From positions 930,001 to 994,000 of the forward strand of contig MCGE01000009.1 in the NCBI GenBank assembly GCA_002105175.1: a stretch of 64,000 nucleotides of DNA, read 5' to 3'. The notes below the pieces were generated by a model that had not been told where the DNA came from, did not search any database, and was given only the letters and a program-made list of their open reading frames with translations. Source of the DNA: Absidia repens (Eukaryota > Mucoromycota > Mucoromycetes > Mucorales > Cunninghamellaceae). Shown piece after piece: positions 48,203 through 59,598 of this stretch. The translations under genes were made by a program, and so were the position numbers. Position 1 is the first letter of the stretch. Each line of letters starts with the position of its first letter.

Positions 48203-48560
48203 AAAATATTTCAAATTCCGCCCATGTGAGTTTTATTGACTCCTAATTTTTTTCTCACCTACTCTTCGTTTTCTTTCACCATTTTAACTTCTATGACGGT
48301 AATGATGATCTTAGATTAGTGTCAGGACTAGTTTAGAATAGTTTTCAGGTTCGTGATTGCAAGATGCATGGGGACGCCCTTTCATTTTGGATCCAGGATT
48401 TCGAATCATCATTTAGTTGGCTTTTTGGAGTCTTCATTAGCTTAGCTTAGTGTTTGTTTGTTATAGTTTGTCCATAATTTGTTCCTACATCCGAATAAAA
48501 AATATTTTCTTTTACATGCTTCAATAAAAAATGTTCCATTAGTCTTTCTCATGCATTTTA
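48203..48560 (+). repeat. Dispersed repeat R1, copy 7 (near complete)
   Basis: Plus-strand copy starting AAATATTTCAAATTCCGCCC. GGACTAGTTTAGAATAG follows near 48325, then core GATGCATGGGGACGCCCTTT/CATTTTGGATCC near 48363-48394, TTCATTAGCTTAGCTTAG, TATAGTTTGTCCATAA, and terminal GAATAAAAAATATT and TTCAATAAAAAATG. It is the best template for defining the family together with copy 1. Confidence 0.75.
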
Positions 48561-48892
48561 CGGTACAACAGATTTGTTTTTTTACTACCGCCCATTCAGG
48601 CTAGTGTTGACTGTTGATTTGCTTCAATAAACGATATCTGTTTTTGTATTTCTCACGCTTTCACTGTAAACTAGTTTCAATTTTACAATCGTGCCTTTAG
48701 ATTGGGCTTGACCATTATTCAGATCTCACTTTAGTTTTCCTCCAATAGATCTTTCCATTTAATCCCCTGCTACAATGAACCCTCCCTCACCTCGCCTTTA
48801 GTTTTAGTATCTATTAATATGCTTCAATAAATATGTCCCTTTTTATCAACTATTCTCTAACCTACCGTATAGTAAAACAATTTCGCAATGGT

Positions 48893-48923
<31 letters not shown>

Positions 48924-49282
48924 GAGTGTCCTGCTAAATACTTACTATCTAGTTCACCCATTTCGACCACTTTTCCGTTCTAAAAACCCAAGAACTGGAC
49001 TGGTTGCAAGTCTAAGATCACTCATTATCAATAATGATTATGTGTGCTCGCCCTGACGGTGAATTTTTATACGATTGCTACCCCGCCAAACATCCCATAC
49101 TTCGCATCAGCCTTTTTCAGTGGATAACAAATAATAATAGATCCATAAAACGACAAAATAAAAATATATATCAACGCAAAATACTTTTTTTTTTATTACT
49201 ACAGAATCAATTAGGTACTAATCTATGACTATTACTACTAGTACTACTACTATGAATACCTAAGCTAAGCAGCCACCATCAT
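48561..49282. other. Intergenic, no gene seen
   Basis: R1-like 3' sequence may extend to about 48840, with repeated CTTCAATAAA motifs at about 48522, 48622 and 48821. It is followed by a T-run (48895-48923) and AT-rich DNA. Confidence 0.5.
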
Positions 49283-50649
49283 TTATTTTTCCGCTAACCA
49301 GCATTCCAAAATTTTCTTCACCACAGGTCCGCCCAAAGCATCGATTTTCTCCAAGAAGCGGATATTTAACCGTCGATCGGGATCTTTGGGGTCATACAAG
49401 ACCGAGCCAAATGCTTCTAGCGGTACCCCTGGACCTCGACCCACATCCTCGGGCGTACAGGACATGAGCAAGATATCCCTCCCAGCACTGTCGAGTTGAC
49501 CAAGGATTTCAAATTTGGTTGCCGCCGCCAAGGCTTGTCTGGGGATGTGAACGGTGATCGATACATTGTCTTTGGTGAGCTGGATGCTGAATTGCTTTTG
49601 ATGTGAAAGCGCGACGGTACAATTCGGATGACTGAACATGGTGTTGTGAGGTAATTCAATACATAGCGTCGGTAACGGGATTTGTGGCAGATCAAAGATG
49701 TGGTAAGACGATGAGGATGCTGGTGGTTGTTCTTGCGTGGGTGTCGGTGATGGCTGTATTGCTGCCGTTGTTGTTGTTGTAGTTGTTGTTGTTGATGCTG
49801 CTGCTGCTGCGGTTATGGGCGTTGGAGCGGAATTCGATAATGGAGCCACCAGTGGTTGTGTTTGCACATTTGGCATCACCTGTTCTATAAGATATATATA
49901 TTAAATCAATTCGGTTAGATGTATTGTGTATAAATCGCGCCTCCCTTGCCTAGTCACTTACGGGTATTATGATTTGGATTTTGCATTTGGGCGTTTTGAT
50001 GTTGCTGATGTGCCATTTGAGCGGCTACCATACCAATACCAGCACCGGTATGGCCATTTGTTGCGATGATGTGATGTTGATGATCAAATGATGTGGGCAT
50101 AGGGGCGTATGGTGGTATTGCTGGTGCGGTCTGTTGTTGTGTTGGTGGGATGGATGGTTGTGATCCGCCATTAGCTTTGACCGTGTTGTGTCGATGCGAT
50201 GATAGTGCCCGTCTTTTCTTAGCCTTGATGCATAGTTCCATTCGATGCGCCGTCTCTTGTTCTTCCTTGATGACTGCTTCCTGCTCTTCTTTGATACGTT
50301 GCTGCTTCCAAGCCCATTCTTCTTGTTCACGTTTGCGGCTAGCGATGCGCCACCGTTCCTTGATTTGCTGCCTTTCCTCTTCCTTGCTGATGACTGGAGC
50401 ACCAATGAGAATTTTCCCTTGAAGCCACAAGATACCACATCCATTGCATAGTGTTCCTTCACCAGCGGGGCCTTTTCGCCACATGACAGTATATCGTGTG
50501 CTGCAGTAGACACATTTGCGGAATTCATCTTCTTTCCCAGGTATATGTTGTTTCGTTTTTGGCGCTGTTCCAATAGATAAGATGAAAAAAAAAGACAATG
50601 GTTAAAGAATTGCTTTGAATGTCTTGCTTCCTCTTGGCTTTCCCTCTTT

Positions 50650-50683
<34 letters not shown>

Positions 50684-52489
50684 CAGACACTTACGTTCCG
50701 CTTCATGTTGATCAGTCTCAGGCCGTTTTCCCAATTTGATTGCCAATCCAATTTCGTTTCGTTTCTTTTCTGCCGCAATTGGTCCACTGATGATATCTGG
50801 TTGAGTGTGTACACGATGTATCAAGTCATGTATTGCCTGCTGTTCGGATTTCGAAATCGAGTAGTCGAGGTAGGCTCGATCTGGCACCTTTTGCATCTAT
50901 TGTAGAAAAAGAAGGTGAGAATCCAAAAAAAGTTGGTTTTCGTTAGTGCTGGTTTTTTTTTTTTTAACCCCCCCAACTATCCCTACGTCGCACCCCACCG
51001 CAACACATCTATTGAAACCGAAGAAGTTCATACCTGACTGATCATCTTCGTCCGTACTTGATCCGGATTGTGAATAGTGGAGCGTAAGGCATCAATAATG
51101 GCGGTAGATGCATCTAGTAAACGTATATTAACAGGTTGGTAATTCTGTTTATCTGTTATTGCTGTTGTCGCTGGATCGGTTGTATTTGGTATTGTTGACG
51201 TTGACATGGCCTTGATTTCAGGAATAGAAGACTGGTCACCGAAATGTTGTAATTTTTTGTTGGCATCCCAGAAAAAGTAATCTGCACATGTTCGATCCAA
51301 TGGTAACATAAAGGAGAATTTGGCCTTGGGGGATATTAAAAATCAAAAATAATGGCAAGTCAGAATATGCATTCGAAGATTATAACCTACCCACTTTTTC
51401 TTCTTCTTCTTTTCCCCCTTCGTTTCGGGCTTACCGTCACAGAATCTTCGAGAACTTGCATAATAGCATCTTTTGGGAAAAGATATCGTTCGCTGGGTTG
51501 ATCCTTGAATTCTATCACAATGTCTCTGTATATTAAACAATCGTCTGGTGCTTTGTCATTTGGATCTAAACATGATAGACGTAAATATTTAATAAATTTC
51601 AATGCAAATGGGCGAGAGCTAATGTGTGTATAGTGTTTACCTGAAGAAGATAATGCAGGTGTCGCATCCTGTATTACAGCATTGTTGGTATCGGTGGACG
51701 CAGATTGTGTGATGTCGGTGGTATCGAGTGAGGATTGGTCCGTAGTGGTTTGACTGTCAACGCCATTGGTGGATGAAGTAACCCTGCTAGTAGACTGAGT
51801 CGTCAAATCAGTAGTCGTTATGTCCATTTCATTTTCCAGTTCGCTTTTGTCGTTTCCATTTCCAACCTTTTGCTGCTGCTGTTGCGGCAGCTGCTCTTGT
51901 TGTTGCGGCAGCTGTTCTTGTTGTTGCGACTGTTGTTCTTGTTGTTGCGGCTGGTGCTCCTGCTGCTCTTGTTGTTGTTGGGTATCAGTGTTATTGTTTG
52001 CTGCAATTGTCTCGTCTACCTTTGGTGGCACTACAGCTTCTAGCGGTTTTGTTTCGTAAGCATCTAAACCATCGACACCAGCGACTTTTCCAAGAGAAAG
52101 CCAAGAATCGGATCGAACCGCTTCATAAAACGAGGTTTCGTAAAACAAATGAGGACCCAGCTCTAAAGTTGCTTGGCCAAGTTCAACCATCATGGGAAAA
52201 CGACGACGAATGACAGTGCTTCGTTTCGGTTGTTGTTCAGGATCAGGTCGATATTTGGTAAAAACATTGGTGGACCAAGTGAGTCTTGACTGTAAGAGTG
52301 AGAGAAGTACTTGATCACTATATATCAATGGCCAAATCATGTTAGTCGTGTGAGCATGATTGACTTGTGGTTCTCTTACTTTAATGTGTCTTGTGAAGGT
52401 TCGGCGCGATTTGTTGATGTTGGTATCTTATAGTTTTTGAGCGCTGTTTCAGTGCGCCGTTTTGCAGCCGAGATCGCCGAGCTTGACAT
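49283..52489 (-). CDS. GATA-type zinc-finger protein, Gln-rich
   Basis: Exons are complement of 49283-49884, 49962-50564, 50695-50896, 51034-51324, 51435-51565, 51641-52317 and 52380-52489, giving 871 residues with phases closing. The start is MSSSAISAAKRRTET. The first intron has a CTAAC branch site and a TATATAG acceptor. The single finger CVYCSTRYTVMWRKGPAGEG followed by TLCNGCG is C-X2-C-X18-C-X2-C, a GATA class with the 18-residue loop. A charged coiled coil lies just after the finger (KEEERQQIKERWRIASRK...EWAWKQQRIKEEQEA). Before it lie a Gln-rich stretch and a globular-looking N-terminus (SLLQSRLTWSTNVFTKY, RDIVIEFKDQPSERYLFPKD). The conserved C-terminal domain (LCIELPHNTMFSHPNCTVAL and on to ECWLAEK) is not recognised. 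It is likely a transcription regulator with unknown targets. Confidence 0.88.
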
Positions 52490-53028
52490 TGAGTAACGCG
52501 TTTGTGCCGTAAAAAAAAAAAAAAAAAAAAAAAAAAATAACGAAGAAAAAAAAAAAATAGGAAGCGAATCGCTTTCAAAAAATTGGACATCCCACGGAGT
52601 TTAAATATTTATCTGGCACTCATAACCGAAATGGCCATTGTTCACATCATTGATTTAAAATGTATGTCTAATATCATTATTACATATACCTAATATTATC
52701 AAATGTAGTAGGAGTGATACCGCCTGATAGTGGTTATTTTTTGCGCTCTTCGCAAATGTAGCCTTAAAGAAATACATTGAAGACTAGTTTTAAGTGAAAA
52801 TGATCACTGGGTTTACTGTATGTCCACCATCATTTTGTGTGTGCATGCAATCATACAAATAGGTTTAACATGGTGACCGCATTGGAGAATCGTGCAAAAT
52901 TTATCACTACTGTTCTGTAGTTGCCATAAAAAGACAAGCGGGATTTAAATTTAATGAGGGGGGGGGAGATAGCGTCTTGATCAAGGATTTGAATTTCTTT
53001 CCTTTTTTTTTTAGAACATACAACGACA
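52490..53028. promoter_or_regulatory. Divergent promoter region, GATA gene / eL20
   Basis: 539 bp between start codons. It holds a 27-nt A-run at about 52511-52537 near the GATA gene start and a T-run at about 53003-53012 just upstream of the ribosomal-protein ATG. No gene is seen. Confidence 0.5.
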
Positions 53029-53912
53029 ATGGCTAGAGTAAGTACGATCACCATATGAATTAAAGAGACCAATGAAATAATCAGTCATTGGATGGAAAAA
53101 GAAAATGGATTGGATGGATGGATAAAAGGATGGATGGATACAAATTCATCATTGGATGGGGTGGATGAATTACCAAGATGGACGATTCAGCGACAACGGA
53201 TGCAGACATGCAAATGCATAATATATTTTGCTTTGCACTGTATTATATGCGCTTGTCAATGGAGTGGGTTGGAAGGAATTCACTTATAGGAATAAGATAA
53301 ACTCACGCTTGCCATTTTTTATTCTAATAGTTCCACGAATACCAGGTGGTTGGACGTAAGCTTCCTTCCGAACAAGACCGTACTCCCAAGCTCTACCGTA
53401 TGCGCATCTTTGCTCCCAATGATGTTGTTGCCAAGTCTCGTTTCTGGTACTTCTTGGCCAAGCTCCGCAAGGTGAAGAAGACTGCTGGTGAAATTGTTTC
53501 CGTCAACGAAGTAAGTACACTAAAACTAGAAGTATAAGAAATAGTAACTGACCACAAAATTATGCTTTGATAGATCTTCGAAAAGCGCCCTGAACAAATC
53601 AAGAACTTTGGTGTGTGGCTCCGTTACGATTCTCGCTCCGGTACTCACAACATGTACAAGGAATACCGTGGTATGTCTCGTGTCGAAGCTGTCGGTACTT
53701 GTTACCAAGATATGGCTGCCCGTCATCGTTCTCGTTTCGGTAACATTCAAATCATCCGTGTTGCTGAAGTCGCTGTCGCTGATGTCCGTCGTCAATACAT
53801 CAAGCAATTGTTGACCCCCAAGCTCGCTTTCCCCTTACCTCACCGCCTCCAACGTGTCCAAAAGGCCAACCGCTCTCTCTTCCAAGCCAAGCGTCCTTCC
53901 ACCTTTTATTAG
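53029..53912 (+). CDS. RPL20: 60S ribosomal protein eL20 (L18a)
   Basis: Structural protein of the large ribosomal subunit. Exons 53029-53037, 53331-53510 and 53574-53912 give 175 residues. The first exon has only ATG GCT AGA, joined over a 293-nt intron to [14 protein letters not shown]. Conserved stretches are [54 protein letters not shown] and [17 protein letters not shown]. The sequence ends [12 protein letters not shown]. Codon use is strongly biased to C-ending codons (for example CGT/CTC/GTC), as expected for high expression. The long first intron close to the start codon is typical of fungal ribosomal-protein genes. Confidence 0.97.
53094..53170. repeat. Imperfect GGAT/TGGATGGA repeats in eL20 intron 1
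   Basis: About ten GGAT units in irregular spacing within the intron. This is a simple-sequence tract. No C/D or H/ACA snoRNA boxes could be made out around it. Confidence 0.6.
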
Positions 53913-54843
53913 ATTAATTAGTATCGTTTGTCTTTAGTATTTTATTACCACCCCCTCCTTTTTTGAAATAAAATCAATAAATTTTGTATTTTTGTTTGAT
54001 TTCAAGTAGATTTTGTGTCTTGAACTAAAATTTGTTGTTTTGTTTAATCATGTATGTGTGGGTTTTGTGCTACTGAAATGGGGCAAAAAATATATGCAAA
54101 TATGATTGAAACGCCGATGTCAAGAGAAAAAAAAAAGTGCGTTATTGTTTTTGTACGAAGGAAACAAAGATGTGGGAAAGGGTTGATCAATAGGAAAATG
54201 TGTCCATCAGTCTCATTTAGTCTTAGTCTAATATGTGTGCCTTTATCATAAAGAAAGATCGACGGTACCATCATCTAACGAAAGTGATGATGAGATAGTT
54301 TAACTAAAAATAGGATTCCCAATGATCGAGGGTTTGGTTTCATTATGTTATTGTCTTGTATGGATTCACGTGAAGGAGTTTGGCGTTGATGGAACACACA
54401 TATATTTCTTTATTATTTACTCAGTTAGCCGAAAAAAGGTACGGTATTGTACAGTAATATCATGTCTATTAAGACAAGAACGGTAGTTATACTGGTAATA
54501 AAAACATTTTTATCAGTGGTTTATCAATAAAGTTTCATAACCCTTGCATTATATGAGAAAGAGACCATTCGATGTCACACCACCACCACCACCCTCTATG
54601 AGTATCCTCATTTTTTTTTTTTATCAAGGTTAAAATTAGAAATGGAAGGTGCATAAAGCCACACACGCAACTTGCAGTACGAGAATGCTGGTTTACCAGG
54701 ATTTTTCTCCTCTCCCAATAAGCGGTGTTTTAATTTTCCTATATAGAGAGAGAGAGCGCGATGAGATTATTTTTTCTTTTTCTTCTTCTTTTTCATTTTT
54801 TCTAGAACTAATTTATTTATATATACTTATTATACATATCATC
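53913..54843. other. Intergenic, no gene seen
   Basis: eL20 3' flank (AAATAAAATCAATAAA near 53966-53981), then AT-rich DNA with short unsupported frames. TCATCATGC precedes the next gene. Confidence 0.55.
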
Positions 54844-55350
54844 ATGCATACTGATAATAAAGATAATCGTCGAAACACAATGGATTCTACCAATTCATCG
54901 TCATCTTCATCATCAACGTCATCGAGCACTTCCACAAAAATCAAATCAGCTTTGGTGCGGCTATCGGGTATCTTTAGTAGATCGACAACGTCATCGACAC
55001 TAGCATCATCATCATCCCCTTCCAACATAATTATATCAGCAAATCGAAGATCATCAAGCAGTAGTAGTAACAGCAGTGTGAACACGCCACCGTCCTCACT
55101 GGCATCATTGGATATGACTTCACCAGCAGCAGCAACAGTTACCCAGGGACGAAAAAAGAAATGGATCGAAAGGGACAGTGCTATATCTGATATTTCCATC
55201 CCGCCTTTTAGCCCAACTTATTGCAAACCGAACGAATTCCCTTATTCCAACTTTTACATGAAATTGCCCAATGGCAAATGGATGATTCGTTACCGTTCAG
55301 GTACTCGAAATATCATTGGAACTGATGAATTTGATGGCTATATGATATGA
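54844..55350 (+). CDS. Small serine-rich protein of unknown function
   Basis: Single exon, 168 residues. Residues about 15-35 and 40-105 are Ser/Thr-rich low complexity, with a possible amphipathic segment between (IKSALVRLSGIFSR). The last ~45 residues are of normal composition (CKPNEFPYSNFYMKLPNGKW, then MIRYRSGTRNIIGTDEFDGY). That is where any conserved function should lie. No family is recognised. An upstream ORF extension to 54649 is in frame but crosses T-rich leader sequence and lacks a good start. The ATG at 54844 (ATCATGC) is preferred. Confidence 0.65.
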   Translation: MHTDNKDNRRNTMDSTNSSSSSSSTSSSTSTKIKSALVRLSGIFSRSTTSSTLASSSSPSNIIISANRRSSSSSSNSSVNTPPSSLASLDMTSPAAATVTQGRKKKWIERDSAISDISIPPFSPTYCKPNEFPYSNFYMKLPNGKWMIRYRSGTRNIIGTDEFDGYMI

Positions 55351-56508
55351 TCCTCTCTCTCTCTCTCTTTCTCTCGTTTTTCTGTCTCGCAGTGTGCCTG
55401 ATTGGCTGGCTATCTTATTCAAAACAACAAAACAATAGACGAATCTTATTTTATTTCTGGAATTCTCCTCTCACTCACACACGATACTCCTTCCCACTCC
55501 TTCTCATTTCATACGCTCTTTTTTTTTTTAAAAAAAAAAATCCCCTAGGAATAGATAAATTTATATTCATGCGCTTTTTACATTATCCCCTCAATTTAGT
55601 ATCACATATATTCGTGTGCCTCACTCCTTTTTTTTTTTTTTTTTACCATACTCACTAGTTTGTATTATCCTATCCTTTATATTTTAATGAATTGCCTTCA
55701 TTTTGACCTACACTAATCATCTATATATATATTTGAAATAATAAAGATCATATATTTTTTTTTATCAATCTCTTTTTTTATTGGTTTGATGAATTCCTCA
55801 TTTCATGCAATTTGCCAGTGACTGTAAGGCTTATTGTTTCGTGAACGATGAGCAATCCCACACTCCCTGATTATATCATTTTCACCGGAATTGATAGTTT
55901 ACCCGCCTAAACTGCACCAAGAAAACAAGAATTTGCCACCCCTTCTATTTGACTACAAATCAGTTCACTATCCTATCATTATGATCTTTTTTTTTTTTTT
56001 TTTCCCTTGTCAACTGCATCACCGAATGGATACTAATTTTTCTTTTTCTGTTCTTTCTCGAAACACCCTTTTTTTTTTTTTTGCGCAAGTCATTGGATAT
56101 CCCTTGTTATCACCACATAAGTCATACTCCTCCAATCCCCTTCTCCTTTGAGACTCCTCTTCTTGTAACATCTAAGATCGACTGTGACCCAACCGTTAAA
56201 GTTCAGGATTACATAAAATGCACCCACTTTTGTTTGTACCTGACGATTCCCTTTTGTTTTATTTTGCCCTTGAGATCCACACCCAGTACAAACATACTTA
56301 TCTAATTTAGACAACACACGTAATAAGAAGCAATAAATCAGATGGAGTAAAAAAAAAAAGAAAAACAATCCCCCCCTCTTTCTCAGTGAGCCAGGTTTAG
56401 TTTTGTTTATTCCAAAAAAAAAAGGCATACGGAATAATACTATATTATACTATAATCTAATCTATCCTAAAAAACCGCCCTTACTCCTCCCAATAACATC
56501 CATGAGGT
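55351..56508. other. Convergent 3' intergenic region
   Basis: Pyrimidine-rich, with many T-runs (for example 55629-55644, 55988-56003 and 56071-56082). AATAATAAAGATC near 55737 is a candidate poly(A) signal for the unknown gene. A 112-residue minus frame at 56090-56428 is not supported by motifs or splicing. Confidence 0.5.
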
Positions 56509-56733
56509 TCATTTTTTGCCATCACCCAGTGCTCCTTGCCAAGCCAAAACTATATGTATAATGAAAACATGTGGTTATTATTAGTTCAACGCCTTATCAT
56601 AAAACACCTGCATATTTTTACCTTTCTGTTCTAAAGAGTATGCTTGGAGATCCGTATTTGCCGTTCCTGGTCTATCGATGGATATATCATATCGTCGTGC
56701 CACCGCCCGTGGTCGCTTTTGTTGGCCGGTCAT
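56509..56733 (-). CDS. Two-exon 50-residue protein of unknown function
   Basis: Exons are complement of 56622-56733 and 56509-56549, separated by a 72-nt intron with donor GTAAAAA, a CTAAT branch-like site and acceptor CATATAG. The joined frame is 50 residues, beginning MTGQQKRPRAVARRYDISID and ending WQGALGDGKK. Composition is normal with no low complexity, and the second exon keeps the frame to a stop. Upstream in the same frame, 24 codons are open back to a TGA at 56806-56808. That TGA ends a tiny upstream ORF starting at 56832 (MVRPVHTP). No family is recognised. It lies just downstream of PAT1 on the same strand. Confidence 0.5.
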
Positions 56734-57049
56734 ACCGGGCCTATGTTTCAGAGTGGCACCGTTGTACTTTGGTTTTGTAGTTATAGGTTGTTGAGTTGAA
56801 GAGCATCAGGGAGTATGCACTGGACGGACCATGAGATCGATTGTATGCCGGACATATTTTTCAAATTGACGTACACAGCCACATACAAAACACTGATGGA
56901 AAAAAAACACATAAATTTTATTTGATTTTTGTAAAAGAGGGGGTAAAATGTGAGAAAAAGGAAAGTGATGGGAAAGTAAAATATAAATATATAATGTATA
57001 TAAATGTAAAATAAACCGATAAACAAAAGGTTGAATGAAGGGAGAGATT

Positions 57050-57654
57050 TCATAGAGGGACAGAAACTTGAGAAGCATCTAAACCAAGAGAATGAAGGAA
57101 GAGGTTTGTATTGTCGATTCGGTGCGTAGCACGGTCTAACGGTAAACGATTGCTCTTGGCTAATATAATGTTTTCCATAACACGATCCCTATGGATTAGA
57201 AAAAAAAAGGTAAATATCATGATCTTTCTACTGCTCCACCTTTTTTTCCCTCCTTACCGAACTTCAGTCACCAAAATATGTTGTTGTTCCATGGAAGCGC
57301 CCACGGCCACAGCTGCCAAAAACTGCCAAATATACATATCGTCAATACTTAATAGCAATTGCATCATATCCACAGCAGGGTTCACAGGAGCCAAGTAGTA
57401 TAATGATGGGAAGATCGAGCAATAATGGCCTTGTAAAAGATTGAAAAGGTTTGAGTACACATCTTGCCAAAGACTTAATTCTTCAGGAGAAGGAGGAGCA
57501 AATCCATGGAGAGCACCACCGCCTTGCTTTAAAATTTCGGCTCTTGATAATAACATGGTCAAAAACGCAAGTCCAGGCTGAATGCATGATATAAAAATCA
57601 GTCAGTAAATAATCAGTTTCATTCGCTTATTCGATTCTTCGCAAGGAGAGGAGA

Positions 57655-57692
<38 letters not shown>

Positions 57693-59122
57693 TTTGTTTG
57701 CGCCACCAGTCTAATATTATTCTTTTCCATAAAGAGTCGAGTCAATCCAATCACAACCTGCATAGGTGCTTCAGTGATGAACCCTAACAAAGAAGGAGCA
57801 GCAGCATTCATAAATAGTTCCACATCTTCAAAAGACACAAATCGTTGTTGTTGAGCTTCTTCGGCATTGGCCACTTGAGTTCCAGGGTAGATCACATGCT
57901 GGCAGATTTGTAATTGACTAAAGTTAGCAACAATGACACTGAGCATCGTCAAATTTTGATCATGCGTCAACGGGCGGATGATACGAGGAATCAACTTTTT
58001 CCCCTTGTTGATACCAAGAAGTGACACAAGCAACGGCAAACTATAATGAAAGATAAAAAACACATACTTGAGTTCCATCTTCATTGTCTTCTTGCTGATC
58101 GTTGTTTGTTTGTTACTCTATTTACCTGTCGTCCTTTCCACCATCCATCACCTTGAGAGATGCCCATAATTGTTGTACCTTTGCATTATATTGGCCATTC
58201 CTGTGAAGGAAAAAACATGAGTGGAATGAGTCGTTGAAGTAAGAGATCATTAATCAATCCCCTTTTCCCTCTCTCTCCCACACTCTTCTCGGGCGGTTAC
58301 TTACCATTCTTCCGCTTTGCGCTCTTGTTCTTCTTCATCATCCCGTCTTGATCGAGGGGGGCCTTGTCTACGCATTTGTTCCAACTCTAGTACTTTGAGA
58401 TAAAGTCCTTCGACAACGTTCAGGACTCGTCTTCGGTCGTTCAAGGAAGTAGATGTCTTAGGTTTGGACTAGTAACATGAAAAATCATAAAAGCAGTTAG
58501 TGAACCTGATCACAAACATCTGCCCTTCTTCTTTTTGACCATCACTTACAGTGGATACATGTTGGTGTTCAGAAGTTGAGGATGATTCAGGAGACGAGGG
58601 GACCGCATCATCAGAGTGATTGGCCTTCTTATCGGATACCTGCAAAATCTGACGAGGGTTACGAGTAGAAAGACTAGTAATCTTGCCCAAAGCACCTTCC
58701 AAAGTCACTAATATATATAAAAAAAAAGATTGTTAATACTTTTTCTTCTCAAGAGTCATATGAATTTTGTTCCTGCTTTCTACCTTGCGTTTGTTTGGGT
58801 CGACGTTTTGCATCATTGACAATTCGTTGGACTTGCTGTTGCATACGCTGCACCATATTGTCTTCACGACGGCCACGACCACGGGATTCCCCACTAGTAG
58901 GTTTGTTTGCTCCAAGACCGGCAGCACGCATACGAAGAGACGAATAAACTTGATAGTAAAAGTCATCTGCATATGGATCACCTGAAGCCAATTGAGTCAA
59001 TTGGATTCGTTGAACAAGATCCTTGTCATGTTGTGTCATCAGATTGTCATACTGAGACTAAATATCCATCACCACCACCACCCAAAAAAAAAGGACGGAA
59101 TGAGTTGTCAAACCACAGGTAC

Positions 59123-59153
<31 letters not shown>

Positions 59154-59563
59154 TATTGCAACTTACCTTTCGCATGTTTTCGCGGCGTTTCATTTCACGT
59201 TCAATCGACATTTGTTCCATCAGTTCCTGTTGTTGACGCATCGCCATGATTTGAGCAGGATCAGGTTGACCAAAACCAAAGGGAGGTAGCCCCACCTCTT
59301 GTTGTTGTTGTCTCATTTGTTGGAAATGCTGCTGTTGAAGTTGTTGTTGTTGCTGCAATTGCTGTTGATGTTGTTGCAACAATGAATCACGACCACCTCC
59401 ACCATTCCCACCGCCATTGCCGCCTCCTTGCATCATCGCCGCTTCCACTTCTGCCAAGCTCAGCATCTTTTTGGCAGGGGCAGCCCCACTATCCCCATAG
59501 GCCTGACGGTATTTCGCACGTTGCATTTCCGCTTCAATTTCTTCAAGAGAATGATGTTGTCGT

Positions 59564-59598
<35 letters not shown>

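Noticed and set aside
56090..56428. 112-residue minus frame with a CxxC (YVCTGCGSQGQ)
   Set aside because: Flanked by homopolymer-coded Phe runs, with no splice continuity to neighbours. More likely 3' flanking sequence.
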